A DNA stretch of 64,000 bases, taken from Fundicoccus sp052116145. Its GTDB lineage: Bacteria; Bacillota; Bacilli; Lactobacillales; Aerococcaceae. Shown here in pieces: positions 25,487 through 33,552 of the stretch. The translations under genes and the position numbers were made by a program. The DNA lies in contig NZ_JBQKLQ010000004.1 in the NCBI RefSeq assembly GCF_052116145.1, positions 124,001-188,000 on the forward strand, read 5' to 3'. Each line of letters opens with the position of its first letter. Positions within the stretch are counted from its first letter, which is position 1. The notes under the pieces are model-generated. The model was not told the DNA's origin. It saw nothing but the letters and a program-made list of their open reading frames with translations, and ran no database searches.

Positions 25487-26011
25487 CTAATGACGCAAAC
25501 GAAAACCAGCCGCCCTTAAAGCACGCAAAATCCCCGCAAACTGCGCCTCAGAATCACACTCAATCGTATGGATATGAACGCCATCAGACAACACAGATAA
25601 ATCCCGTGCCGAATGCTCAGCCATCTGATCACAATAAAACTCAACATCCGCATAGGACTTGATATTCAAAGGAGCCGTCAATAAGCCATACACCGGATGC
25701 TCCACTTGAACATCCAACACCTCGCCACCATGCTGAACAATCACATTAAACTCAGTCTCAGACAACTCAGGCTCATGCACACTCACTACCTTACTGACAA
25801 ACCGCTCATTCACCACCTGATCATGAGCCGCCAACACATACCCACGACTCGTTGCTTCAATATCATGCTCACTCGCACGTAATAAAGCAATATCACCAAC
25901 AATAACCTGACGACTGACACCAAAACGCTCAGCCAAACGTGAAGCTGACACAGCTTCCAACGAATTCTCAAGCACCGTCAAAATCTTGACTCGCCTCTGA
26001 TCTCCATTCAT
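25487..26011 (-). CDS. niaR: NiaR-type niacin-responsive repressor (HTH_11 + 3H)
   Basis: Transcriptional repressor of NAD salvage, active when niacin is bound. The N-terminal 60 residues are an HTH_11 winged helix (SASRLAERFGVSRQVIVGDIALLR, with a long recognition helix); residues 70-174 are the 3H domain, named for conserved histidines, here seen in VSVHEPEL, VEHPVYG and SDGVHIHTIE. The 174-residue length is exact for NiaR/YrxA. AGGAG precedes the ATG, and a TATACT box lies upstream on the minus strand. It is next to the ECF S component, which supports a niacin uptake role for that gene. The sense strand is unusually G/T-rich, as is the whole neighbourhood. Confidence 0.88.
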   Translation of the reverse strand: MNGDQRRVKILTVLENSLEAVSASRLAERFGVSRQVIVGDIALLRASEHDIEATSRGYVLAAHDQVVNERFVSKVVSVHEPELSETEFNVIVQHGGEVLDVQVEHPVYGLLTAPLNIKSYADVEFYCDQMAEHSARDLSVLSDGVHIHTIECDSEAQFAGILRALRAAGFRLRH

Positions 26012-26131
26012 AATTCAGTCTCCTAATATATACTCTATCTATTAGTATATCATGCACACACCCCAAAAAAATATAATGTTTTAATTAAATCAGCGAGAAA
26101 GGTATAATAAATACACCAAAGGAGGCCAAAC

Positions 26132-27466
26132 ATGAAAAAACTATTGACAGCCATCACCTTATTCTGCCTATTCGGACAAAATAGGGCCCAAAACTTAACC
26201 AGCCACAACATTAACTCCTCCCACCACCCAATCGCAGCAGCTCAAGAAGAAACACCCGTTGACACACTACCGCCCAGCCTTATGGGCCTACCGGCCCGAG
26301 AAGCCCAAGCGCCTTGGCAAGGAACAGACGGGGAGCTCGTCTTGCGCTCAGTTGGCGACGTCTTAATCCATGACCGCGTCAGCTGGTTAGCCGACATTGA
26401 TTCGCCCGTTTATCAAGCATCTTTGGCTAACTTGCAAAAAGAGGGCTTGATCACTCAAGACGGAGACGTCCTAGGGGGCGAAAGCATCGATTTTAACCTG
26501 GATTCTGACCAATTTGACTTTCTACCCATGTTAGCAAGAATCGCGCCTTACATGAGCTATGCGGACGTTACGATCGCTAACTTAGAAGTCATTGCAGCCT
26601 ATCCAGACTTGCCGGTCTCAGGTTATCCTCAATTCAATGCGCCGGCCAGTATTTTGGAAGCACTCAAGAAGATAGGCGTTGATATTGTATCGAATGGTAG
26701 TAACCATACACTTGACTGGTTGAGAGAAGGCGCGCATGCCTCGATCAAGTATTTAAAAGCCGCCGACTTGATGTATACCGGATCCTACGATAGCTTGGAA
26801 GATTTCCAAACGCCGCGTATCATTGAAGCTAATGGTATTTCACTCGGCTTTCTGACCTATTCTTATGGTACAAACGGCATCCCGGTGCCAACCGGTGAAG
26901 ACTATTTAATCAGCCTCGTTGATCTGCCAACGATGTTAGCCGAAGTCGAATGGCTCAAACCCCAAGTCGATGCGGTGGTCGTGACGCTACAATTAGGTCC
27001 AGAATACGGCACGATGCCAGATGATGAACAATTATACGTCTTTCAAGCCTTGGCCGATGCTGGCGTTAAGTTAATTTTAGGCGGACACCCGCATGTCTTG
27101 CAGCCAGTTGCCTGGTTCAATGACCAAGAAACGTTCGCGATTTATTCTCAAGCTAGCTTTTTAAGTGGCCAAAGAGAACTGGATAATAAACAAGGTGGCA
27201 TCACTGAAGTAACCTTCAAGCGGAATGAAGACGGCGAAGTCTATGTCACTGAACCTAAATTTATGCCAATCTTTATGTTAGGAATTGAAGGAGAGAAGCA
27301 GTACGAAACTGTGCCGATGGCTGACTATGAGTCGATGGCAATCCCGGATGGCGCGCTATGGTATAGCAGCTTAGAAGAACATATGGCCACTTTGACAGAG
27401 GCTTTCGACTTTGTCTCTCATTTGGAGACCGAGTGGACACTGGAAGCCAGCAATACCTTTCGCTAA
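26132..27466 (+). CDS. CapA-family metallophosphatase-like protein
   Basis: PGA_cap (CapA) domain protein of the calcineurin-like phosphoesterase fold. Seen: SVGDVLIHDRVSWLAD (first metal ligands), VTIANLEVIA, VSNGSNHTLDW (His/Asp ligands), VTLQLGPEYG and LGGHPHVLQPV. An N-terminal hydrophobic segment (residues 3-15) and an AAAQEE site suggest secretion. At 444 residues it is slightly longer than the common 380. AAAGGAGG precedes the ATG and TATAAT lies at about 26103. The family is named after B. anthracis CapA but is widespread outside capsule operons; no pgs/cap genes are here, so a wall or polysaccharide phosphoesterase role is only a guess. Confidence 0.85.
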   Translation: MKKLLTAITLFCLFGQNRAQNLTSHNINSSHHPIAAAQEETPVDTLPPSLMGLPAREAQAPWQGTDGELVLRSVGDVLIHDRVSWLADIDSPVYQASLANLQKEGLITQDGDVLGGESIDFNLDSDQFDFLPMLARIAPYMSYADVTIANLEVIAAYPDLPVSGYPQFNAPASILEALKKIGVDIVSNGSNHTLDWLREGAHASIKYLKAADLMYTGSYDSLEDFQTPRIIEANGISLGFLTYSYGTNGIPVPTGEDYLISLVDLPTMLAEVEWLKPQVDAVVVTLQLGPEYGTMPDDEQLYVFQALADAGVKLILGGHPHVLQPVAWFNDQETFAIYSQASFLSGQRELDNKQGGITEVTFKRNEDGEVYVTEPKFMPIFMLGIEGEKQYETVPMADYESMAIPDGALWYSSLEEHMATLTEAFDFVSHLETEWTLEASNTFR

Positions 27467-27610
27467 ACTTAGCCCGTTTTTCTTTTTGAAAAACAGGTGA
27501 TGTTGAGTCATATTTTGGTATGAAAAGGAAGCTGGAAATGCTATAATAGGCCATGCTGTTTATTTAGAGGCGTCTCATAAATTATTAATATAAAAAGTTC
27601 TCAGAACTAG

Positions 27611-27639
27611 TTGACAAATCTTGGGATTAGACGTATTAT
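27611..27639 (+). promoter_or_regulatory. Promoter of rplM-rpsI
   Basis: TTGACA (27611-27616), 17-base spacer, TATTAT (27634-27639). The predicted transcript has a leader of about 80 bases. Confidence 0.75.
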
Positions 27640-27645
27640 AAATAG

Positions 27646-27727
27646 CGGTATTGTTTGCCCCACTGTTGAGCCCCGGAAACTCAAAAGTATTGTCAAACAA
27701 CTAGATTTTTAAATGGAGGAAATTAAC
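27646..27727 (+). promoter_or_regulatory. Probable L13 leader RNA (autoregulatory)
   Basis: The leader folds with an outer stem TTGTTTG (27651-27657)/CAAACAA (27694-27700) and an inner hairpin TTGAG (27666-27670)/CTCAA (27680-27684) with loop CCCCGGAAA. Position and shape match the L13 leader described for firmicutes, thought to bind L13 for feedback control. Not checked against a covariance model. Confidence 0.6.
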
Positions 27728-28171
27728 GTGCGTCAAACATATATGGCTAAGAAAAACGAAGTTGAACGTAACTGGGTAATCCTAGATGCGACAGATATCC
27801 CATTGGGTCGTCTTTCAACTGTTGTCGCTTCAATTCTACGTGGCAAAAATAAACCTACTTACACACCTCATATCGATACTGGTGATTTCGTAATTGTAAT
27901 CAACGCTGATAAAATTGCCTTAACAGGTAACAAAGCTGAAGATAAATTATACTACCGCTACTCTGGCTACCAAGGTGGACTAAAATCTACTAAAGCTGGT
28001 GACATGAGAGAGAAAAATTCACGTCGCTTAATCGAACTATCTGTTAAAGGTATGTTACCTGCGAACCGTTTAGGTCGCAAACAATTCACTAAATTACATG
28101 TCTATGGTGGAGCTGAGCATGATCATACTGCTCAACAACCAACATTATTAGACATTAATTCATTAATTTAA
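27728..28171 (+). CDS. rplM: 50S ribosomal protein L13
   Basis: Large-subunit protein uL13, an early assembly protein. The start is GTG 27728, giving the canonical MRQTYMAKKNEVERNWVILD; GGAGG (27715-27719) serves as its ribosome binding site, so the ATG at 27713 cannot be the start. Further hallmarks: GRLSTVVASILRGKNKP, GDFVIVINADKI, KGMLPANRLGRKQ and the C-terminal LHVYGGAEHDHTAQQP. 147 residues, standard. The partner gene rpsI follows after 14 bases, the conserved bacterial pair. Confidence 0.98.
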   Translation: MRQTYMAKKNEVERNWVILDATDIPLGRLSTVVASILRGKNKPTYTPHIDTGDFVIVINADKIALTGNKAEDKLYYRYSGYQGGLKSTKAGDMREKNSRRLIELSVKGMLPANRLGRKQFTKLHVYGGAEHDHTAQQPTLLDINSLI

Positions 28172-28185
28172 GGAGGGAAATCATT

Positions 28186-28578
28186 TTGGCTAAAGCTCAA
28201 TACTTAGGTACAGGTCGTCGTAAAAACTCAACTGCTCGTGTACGTTTAGTGCCAGGAACAGGCGCATTCACAATTAATGGTAAAACATTAGAAGAATACG
28301 TACCATTCCCTCACTTACACGAAGTAATCAAACAACCATTCAACGCTACTGAAACTTTAGGATCATACGATGTGATCGTTAACGTTAACGGTGGAGGTTT
28401 CTCAGGTCAATCAGGTGCAATCCGTCATGGTATCGCACGTGCGTTATTAAACGTTGATCCTGATTTCCGTTCAGCTTTAAAAGCTGCTGGTTTATTAACT
28501 CGTGACCCACGTATGGTGGAACGTAAAAAACCAGGTCTTAAGAAAGCTCGTAAAGCTTCTCAATTCTCAAAACGTTAA
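28186..28578 (+). CDS. rpsI: 30S ribosomal protein S9
   Basis: Small-subunit protein uS9, whose C-terminal tail reaches the P-site tRNA. Seen: YLGTGRRKNSTARVRL, GGGFSGQSGAIRHGIARAL and the C-terminus PGLKKARKASQFSKR with the universal terminal KR. The start is TTG 28186, with AGGAGGG 8 bases before it. 130 residues, standard. It is co-transcribed with rplM and ends about 90 bases before a terminator. Confidence 0.98.
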   Translation: MAKAQYLGTGRRKNSTARVRLVPGTGAFTINGKTLEEYVPFPHLHEVIKQPFNATETLGSYDVIVNVNGGGFSGQSGAIRHGIARALLNVDPDFRSALKAAGLLTRDPRMVERKKPGLKKARKASQFSKR

Positions 28579-28666
28579 TATTGGATTCGTTACGAATTTA
28601 TTCGCTTACGAAGACACTATGGGACGAAGATTACGAAGAAATCGAGTACCAATCATTTTCAAAAAC

Positions 28667-28703
28667 AAGGCACTTTCCTTTATTGGAAGGTGTCTTTTTT
28701 TTA
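28667..28703 (+). terminator. Terminator of rplM-rpsI
   Basis: AAGGCACTTTCC (28667-28678), loop TTTATT, GGAAGGTGTCTT (28685-28696) pair over 12 bases with two wobbles, followed by T residues. Confidence 0.85.
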
Positions 28704-28769
28704 TAAAAGTATATATTAATCGTATGCTAAATTGAATAGTGTACCATTGTATTAAAAGGGGAGAGTAGT

Positions 28770-29377
28770 TTGGGGTCAAGAATAATGCATTTAATCATTA
28801 CGGATAGAATTGCGAAAAATTAGTGATTAAAGACAGAACAATGTTTCTACTAGGAGGAATCGCTCCTGACGCAGGGAATTCTAAAGATTCATCCCACTTT
28901 TTCAGAGGAAGTCACTTAGATTTCACGAGATATATTGATTATCGAGAATTCCTTATTAAGTATAAATCTATCAAGGAAAGTCCTTACATATTGGGATACT
29001 ATACGCACTTAATTGCTGATGATCTTTGGTTACAAGGATTTTATGTGCCTTGGCTAAAGAATCGAATCGAGTCAGATAAAGCAGTAGCAGAAGCCTATTA
29101 TAATGATTTCAGTTTATTGAACGGAAAATTATTAGCATACTATGGTTATAAAGAAGAGTTTAGAAAATCATTGATTATTCCACCAGGTATTCCTGATATT
29201 GAGGAAGTACCGAAGGAAAACATACAAAAGTTTCTTCCGTATGTTCTAGAAGATATGAACTATGAAGTAGATGCTATAAACGAAAAAATGAAAGTATTTA
29301 GTTTAGAACAGATAATTGGATATATTGAGACTTCGATTGATAAGGGGGTAGTGTATATAGAGCATCTATTAAACTAA
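28770..29377 (+). pseudogene. Frameshifted zinc-dependent phospholipase C-like hydrolase
   Basis: The 5' part reads from TTG 28770 (after AAAGGGGAG) as MGSRIMHLIITDRIAKN and meets TAG at 28821. The rest of the same protein continues in the next frame from 28823 (VIKDRTMFLLGGIAPDAG). Adding one T at about 28820 would join them as ...AKN-L-VIKD..., so a single base is missing. The family is the zinc-dependent phospholipase C/S1-P1 nuclease-like group of small firmicute hydrolases: GGIAPDA, SHFFRGSH and LGYYTHLIADDLW carry the probable metal histidines and aspartates. The distal 184 codons are undamaged, so the lesion is recent or a sequencing error. GTG 28823 has no ribosome binding site. No partner gene is evident. 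Confidence 0.75.
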
Positions 29378-29582
29378 TACCGTTTGTGAGACTTAAATTA
29401 AGTGGGTTCAATGAATCAGAAGATATACGCAAAAAAGTAAAGGGCTACTATATTAAAAAGAGAATAAAGGTAAATAGAATGTGGAATAATTAACAGTATC
29501 TCTTGGACACTTTACTTGCAAAAGACTACTTTTTTAATTAACCTTACCTTAAATAAACTGTTAAACTGAAAGGGGCTTTTCT

Positions 29583-30035
29583 ATGAAACTTGCAGAAGCA
29601 TTACTCTTAAGGCGAGATCTGGAATCAAAGTTAACGGCATTGAAACAAGAAGTTTTATCAAACGCTTTGATTCAAGAAGGGGACTCATTGGATATCAGTC
29701 TGGAAGAATTGCTTCAGGATTATCAAAAAACTAATGAAGAATTTTCCCAATTAGTTGTAAAAATCAATCAACGAAATTCCTCAGCTGCCTTGTATGATGC
29801 AGATAAATTAATTGTTGAGGCGTTGGAAGAAAGAGAATCGTTAAGAAGGCAGCATGGGCTTTTTAACGAGACGATTGAAGCTGCCAATGATATCCGACGT
29901 TTTGGACGAAATGAAATTCGAATGGTGCGAACCGTGGATACAAAGAAATTAACGAAAGAAATGAATGAAGTCTCTAAGAAATTGCGGGAACTAGACGGAA
30001 AAATTCAACAAACAAATTGGTTGGTTGATCTATAA
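29583..30035 (+). CDS. DIP1984-family protein (function unknown)
   Basis: Cytoplasmic 150-residue protein, almost entirely helical and highly charged, predicted to form two long coiled helices. The N-terminus MKLAEALLLRRDLESKL, the central KINQRNSSAALYDADKLIVEAL and the C-terminal TVDTKKLTKEMNEVSKKLRELDGKIQQTNWLVDL are the conserved points of the DIP1984 family (named from a Corynebacterium protein of known structure, no known activity). AAAGGGGC precedes the ATG. Single gene; the 200 bases before it carry a short open stretch (about 29389-29494) that may be the end of a lost gene. A terminator lies 170 bases downstream. Confidence 0.8.
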   Translation: MKLAEALLLRRDLESKLTALKQEVLSNALIQEGDSLDISLEELLQDYQKTNEEFSQLVVKINQRNSSAALYDADKLIVEALEERESLRRQHGLFNETIEAANDIRRFGRNEIRMVRTVDTKKLTKEMNEVSKKLRELDGKIQQTNWLVDL

Positions 30036-30728
30036 GCTAAGCTGTTGGGTGGGAATCAAAGGCGAGCACACAGCCCGTACAGGCTTTAATGTACACCTAT
30101 GAGGTTTGGCAGAAACCTTAAATCAACAATGACTGCTAAACAATGACATCAGAAACAATAAATGATTAAAAATTAATGACCATGTGCTGATTTGATGATG
30201 GTAGGGAAATCCCTCTTGATATTGTATCAAGGGGGATTAAGATTTTTATTGTATGAGATACCTTAAATGCAATAAACCTGCTCACTCTGTTGCTGCTGTA
30301 AGAGTGTTACTCACACTATTAATTTACGTTATAGTATTTATCAAAAAAGAATTATTCAGTAGACATGACGTGGAATCTTGAGGGAAGTGGATAACTTTAC
30401 ACCATAGAAAAACATGCTCGAAGTAGGCAGAAAGTCTGACATGAATCGGCAGTCACTCAATAGGCTCTATTCAAATACCGTGACTGCTACACTGTTTAAC
30501 CTACATCGGCTATCTTTAGGTGTAGGTTATTAAGATTACTATTACAAAACAAATACAAATAAATAATTAGGCGTTCGATCACGAACAGATAATAAAAAAG
30601 TCGCTTGAAGATTATTTATAAACTGGGAAACCAATGCTTGATCAGAATAAACTTAAGTTTAGCTATCAAAGATGGCATGTGTTAAGCAGTAGAAAAGCGT
30701 TAACTTATTTAGAAAGTAATGTGTCATA
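30036..30728. other. Gene-free stretch with two hairpins
   Basis: No supported gene in about 690 bases. 30208-30238 is a strong hairpin (AATCCCTCTTGAT/ATCAAGGGGGATT) with a following ATTTTTATT, acting as a late terminator for the DIP1984-like gene. 30498-30526 has AACCTACA/TGTAGGTT around a loop without a clear T run. The remainder shows nothing I recognise. Confidence 0.6.
30208..30252 (+). terminator. Terminator downstream of the DIP1984-like gene
   Basis: AATCCCTCTTGAT (30208-30220) and ATCAAGGGGGATT (30226-30238) pair around ATTGT; AAGATTTTTATT follows. Confidence 0.75.
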
Positions 30729-31151
30729 CTATCTTTGCCATAGCATAGAAAATTCAATTTCTTCGGTAGTTCCATCGATGTTTTCTGATAGCAACCTAAA
30801 ACCTTCTCTTTTATAAAATTTTATCGCGCGTTCATTTTTTTGATAAACATTCAATGATAGGGTGTTTTTCATTGATTTGATATGATTCAACAGTTTTCTT
30901 CCAATTCCCTTAGATTGTGAAGTAGATTTAACAAAAAGACCTGCTATATAATTATCAATAATTCCAGCAAAGCCAATAATATCTCCGTTTTGGTCAAAAA
31001 CATACAACTCGGATTGGGCTAGCATTTTTTTTACTGCCTCAAACTGTGCTATCCAATAATTTTCAGAAATAAAGTGATGAGCTTCAGTGTTAACTTCAAG
31101 CCAAATTTGTGCAACAGCATCAAGATCATCACTTGAAAATCTTCTGATCAT
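30729..31151 (-). CDS. GNAT N-acetyltransferase
   Basis: Acetyl-CoA-dependent N-acetyltransferase, cytoplasmic. Motif A, the acetyl-CoA pyrophosphate loop, reads SQSKGIGRKLLNHIK; motif B reads LNVYQKNERAIKFYKREGFRLL. The N-terminus MIRRFSSDDLDAVAQIWLEVN is typical of the YjgM/YhhY-like subgroup. 140 residues, normal size. GGGAGGCG precedes the ATG at 31151 on the minus strand. It is a single gene flanked by gene-free DNA. The acceptor substrate cannot be inferred. Confidence 0.88.
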   Translation of the reverse strand: MIRRFSSDDLDAVAQIWLEVNTEAHHFISENYWIAQFEAVKKMLAQSELYVFDQNGDIIGFAGIIDNYIAGLFVKSTSQSKGIGRKLLNHIKSMKNTLSLNVYQKNERAIKFYKREGFRLLSENIDGTTEEIEFSMLWQR

Positions 31152-31394
31152 TTTATATCGCCTCCCATTTAACTATTAATCTTAAATGTAATTATACATT
31201 ATTAACTTAGTCTTTAGTTGGAAGAGTTAAACTGTTTGCTTTTATTTTGGCAAGCGTATCGGCTGAAAGGACAACGTATCTATAGTTAGAATAGCTGCGC
31301 TTTGCCAGGAGTTGGTATAAAATAAACTTACGGGAAGGTTCATTTTCATTGTGAATTTGTCACTACGAAAATATTAGGAAAAGATATAGAATGA

Positions 31395-31619
31395 ATGGTC
31401 GGTTATTTGTTTAATCATATGATGGGGTCATGGATTTATAACATATTTCACACTGATCTGTTTTCTTTTGCCTTTCTATTGTTAGCCATCGTTTTAGTAA
31501 ATCAAACTTTGTTGGCAATCGCCTTAATCTGGTCGGCCCATATTGGACTCGATCGACTGCTTGGCATTGGCTTAAAGTATCCAACGGAATTTAAAGACAC
31601 CCATTTGAATCGTGTTTAA
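31395..31619 (+). pseudogene. N-terminally truncated DUF4260 membrane protein
   Basis: 74 codons whose content (GYLFNHMMGSWIYNIFHT, then a membrane segment, then IWSAHIGLDRLLGIGLKYP and FKDTHLNRV) matches the C-terminal two thirds of DUF4260 proteins of about 115 residues. The first membrane segments are missing; a TGA lies directly before the ATG at 31395 and no continuation of the family is visible upstream in another frame. No convincing ribosome binding site belongs to this ATG. Most likely a gene remnant; a short functional protein is not excluded. Confidence 0.6.
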
Positions 31620-32001
31620 CTAAGAAAAAAACATCTTTAAACACCGGCGGTTTCAATTACTCATCCACAGAAATCGCTTAAGTTATAAAAATAAGTTGTC
31701 TAAAAACAAGTAAACGGCAATAAAACTTTCAGCAGAATCGAGAGAAATAATGAGGTTATAGTTGAAACCATGAGTTGAGATAGAAAAAATAACATTTTAG
31801 TGCAAATAAAGCACTTTATTTTTACGAAAGTATATACAAATTTTAGAGAATGCGATGCATAGTGGGCAAACAAATTGATATTCAGTCTCTAAATGGCGAC
31901 TTACCAATGTGATTTAGTGATTTCATCGAACACTAACTATAATAACGTTAAAGTAATTATTTTTATGTAAAATGTAAGCGTATCATTTAGTGTCATGAAT
32001 G

Positions 32002-32010
32002 TGCTATAAT
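32002..32010 (+). promoter_or_regulatory. Extended -10 promoter of the second sugar operon
   Basis: TGCTATAAT (32002-32010) fits an extended -10. No consensus -35 lies 16-18 bases upstream, which suggests an activator, perhaps the AraC protein of the operon. Confidence 0.6.
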
Positions 32011-32020
32011 TGTCATAGAA

Positions 32021-32036
32021 TTGGTAACGGATACAT
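32021..32036. promoter_or_regulatory. cre site for CcpA
   Basis: TTGGTAACGGATACAT matches WTGNNANCGNWNNCAW at every fixed position and lies just downstream of the -10, a roadblock position. It links the operon to glucose repression, as at xylA. Confidence 0.75.
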
Positions 32037-32102
32037 ACGCATTCTGTTAAGATTAATCTATCTTATGGCATTGGAAAATGTCAAATTTTAGGAGGGTTTT
32101 TT

Positions 32103-33467
32103 ATGAGAAAGTTTTGGGCAAAAAGTTGTTTGGCATTAGTACTTAGTGCTGCTATGGTGTCATCGGCTTCTTCTTTAGTCAAAGTTAGTGCTGAAGAGGG
32201 GAAAGTCATCAATATCTATTCTTGGAATACAGAATTTAGAGACCGTGTGACAGCAGTTTATTCTAAAGTAGAGAGTACTTCAAGTGATGGAACTGTTACA
32301 ACCTTAACGGACGGAACAGAAATTCATTGGATCATTAATCCGAATCAAGATGGTGTGTATCAGCAAAAACTAGATGAGGCATTAATCAGACAAGTGGATG
32401 CTTCTGGAGACGACAAAGTAGACATCTTCTTATCGGAAACAGACTATGTTAACAAATATATTGATGAAGTCGTCGATGTTGCTGTGCCTTTAACAGAATT
32501 AGGAATTGACCCTGAGAGTGACTTAGCAGACCAATTCGAATTTGCAAAAACGACTCCTTCAGATCAAAGTGGTGTCCAAAGAGGTTCAACTTGGCAAGGT
32601 ACACCAGGTCTTTTAGTTTATCGTCGTGATATTGCTTTAGAAGTATTTGGAACAGATGATCCAGCAGAAATCGCTAAAAAGACTGAAAACTGGGAAGTCT
32701 TGAAAGAAACAGCAGAAGAATTAAAAGAAAAAGGCTATCACGTCTTCTCATCTTATGCAGATACCTTCCGACTTTATGGAAATGCGATTGAAAACCCATG
32801 GGTAGAAAAAGATTCAACAGTGATTACCGTTGATCAGAAAATTGTTGATTGGGTCAACGATTCTAAAGAGTGGTTGGACGCAGGTTACTTCGACGAAACA
32901 GTCAAAGGCCAATGGAATGATGACTGGAACAAAGCAATGGGATCTCAATCTAAATCATTTGGTTTCCTATTCCCTGCTTGGGGAATTGACTTTGTCTTAA
33001 AACCAAACTGGGATGGAGATGAAGGTTCTTGGGCAGTTACAACACCTCCTCAAGAATATAACTGGGGTGGATCATATATTCATGCTGCAAGAGGCACAGA
33101 TAATTTAGAGCACGCCAAAGAAATCATTCTTGAGTTAACTGCTAATAAAGATAATTTAATGACGATTTCTAAAGAGTACTTAGACTTTACAAACACTATC
33201 ACTGGTATGCGAGAAGCCAGCGCTGATGATTCATTCGGTTCTGAATTCTTAGGTGGGCAAAACCCCTTCACATACTTTACACCCGTTGCAGAGAATATCA
33301 AAGTGGCACCTTTATCAGCTTATGATCAAGCTTGTGTAGAATTAATTCAGAATGCATTTGGCGATTACTTCCAAGGACAAGTTACGTTTGATGAAGCAAA
33401 AGCCAACTTTGAAACGGCAGTGAAAGAGCGCCATCCAGAAATTACAGAAGTTGCCTGGCCAGAATAG
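32103..33467 (+). CDS. Second sugar ABC substrate-binding protein
   Basis: Carbohydrate-binding component of an ABC importer, 454 residues, paralogous to the protein at 15494 (shared layout from the NxYSW/EIWSF start to the QNPFTYF/QNHYAAF region near the C-terminus). Signal peptide up to about VSAEEG; its only cysteine in that region (KSCLALVL) is at the wrong place for a lipobox, so it should be cleaved by signal peptidase I. GGAGGG precedes the ATG. It is the first gene of an operon with two permeases, an AraC regulator and a GH3 glycosidase. A hairpin terminator follows at once, as in the xylose operon. Ligand unknown; an oligosaccharide with a beta-glycosidic bond is likely from the GH3 neighbour. 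Confidence 0.88.
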   Translation: MRKFWAKSCLALVLSAAMVSSASSLVKVSAEEGKVINIYSWNTEFRDRVTAVYSKVESTSSDGTVTTLTDGTEIHWIINPNQDGVYQQKLDEALIRQVDASGDDKVDIFLSETDYVNKYIDEVVDVAVPLTELGIDPESDLADQFEFAKTTPSDQSGVQRGSTWQGTPGLLVYRRDIALEVFGTDDPAEIAKKTENWEVLKETAEELKEKGYHVFSSYADTFRLYGNAIENPWVEKDSTVITVDQKIVDWVNDSKEWLDAGYFDETVKGQWNDDWNKAMGSQSKSFGFLFPAWGIDFVLKPNWDGDEGSWAVTTPPQEYNWGGSYIHAARGTDNLEHAKEIILELTANKDNLMTISKEYLDFTNTITGMREASADDSFGSEFLGGQNPFTYFTPVAENIKVAPLSAYDQACVELIQNAFGDYFQGQVTFDEAKANFETAVKERHPEITEVAWPE

Positions 33468-33490
33468 TATAATCCAATAACCAAAATATT

Positions 33491-33536
33491 AAAGCGAAGT
33501 AAGCAGTGATTTATTTGCTTCACTTCGCTTTATTTC
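33491..33536 (+). terminator. Intra-operon terminator after the second binding protein
   Basis: AAAGCGAAGTAAGCA and TTGCTTCACTTCGCTTT pair with a one-base bulge around GTGATTTAT; TATTTCTT follows. Same location within the operon as the hairpin at 16818. Confidence 0.82.
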
Positions 33537-33552
33537 TTGAAGGAGAATAAAT

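Larger units (their letters stand above)
31620..32102. other. Leader and regulatory region of the second sugar operon
   Basis: About 480 bases without a gene. From 31980 it holds an extended -10 promoter and a cre site. The upstream part is AT-rich with nothing I can name. Confidence 0.6.

Noticed and set aside
25333..25662. 109-residue plus-strand frame rich in Pro, Asn and Gln
   Set aside because: It overlaps the minus-strand niaR gene and a C/A-rich gap; the composition follows the local strand skew, and it is not a plausible protein.
27473..27498. CCCGTTTTTC/GAAAAACAGG hairpin after the CapA-like gene as a terminator
   Set aside because: One mismatch and no T run after the stem; left unannotated.
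31972..31986. TGTAAGCGTATCA as a second cre site
   Set aside because: The right half is one base too close to the CG centre; the site at 32021-32036 fits the consensus.
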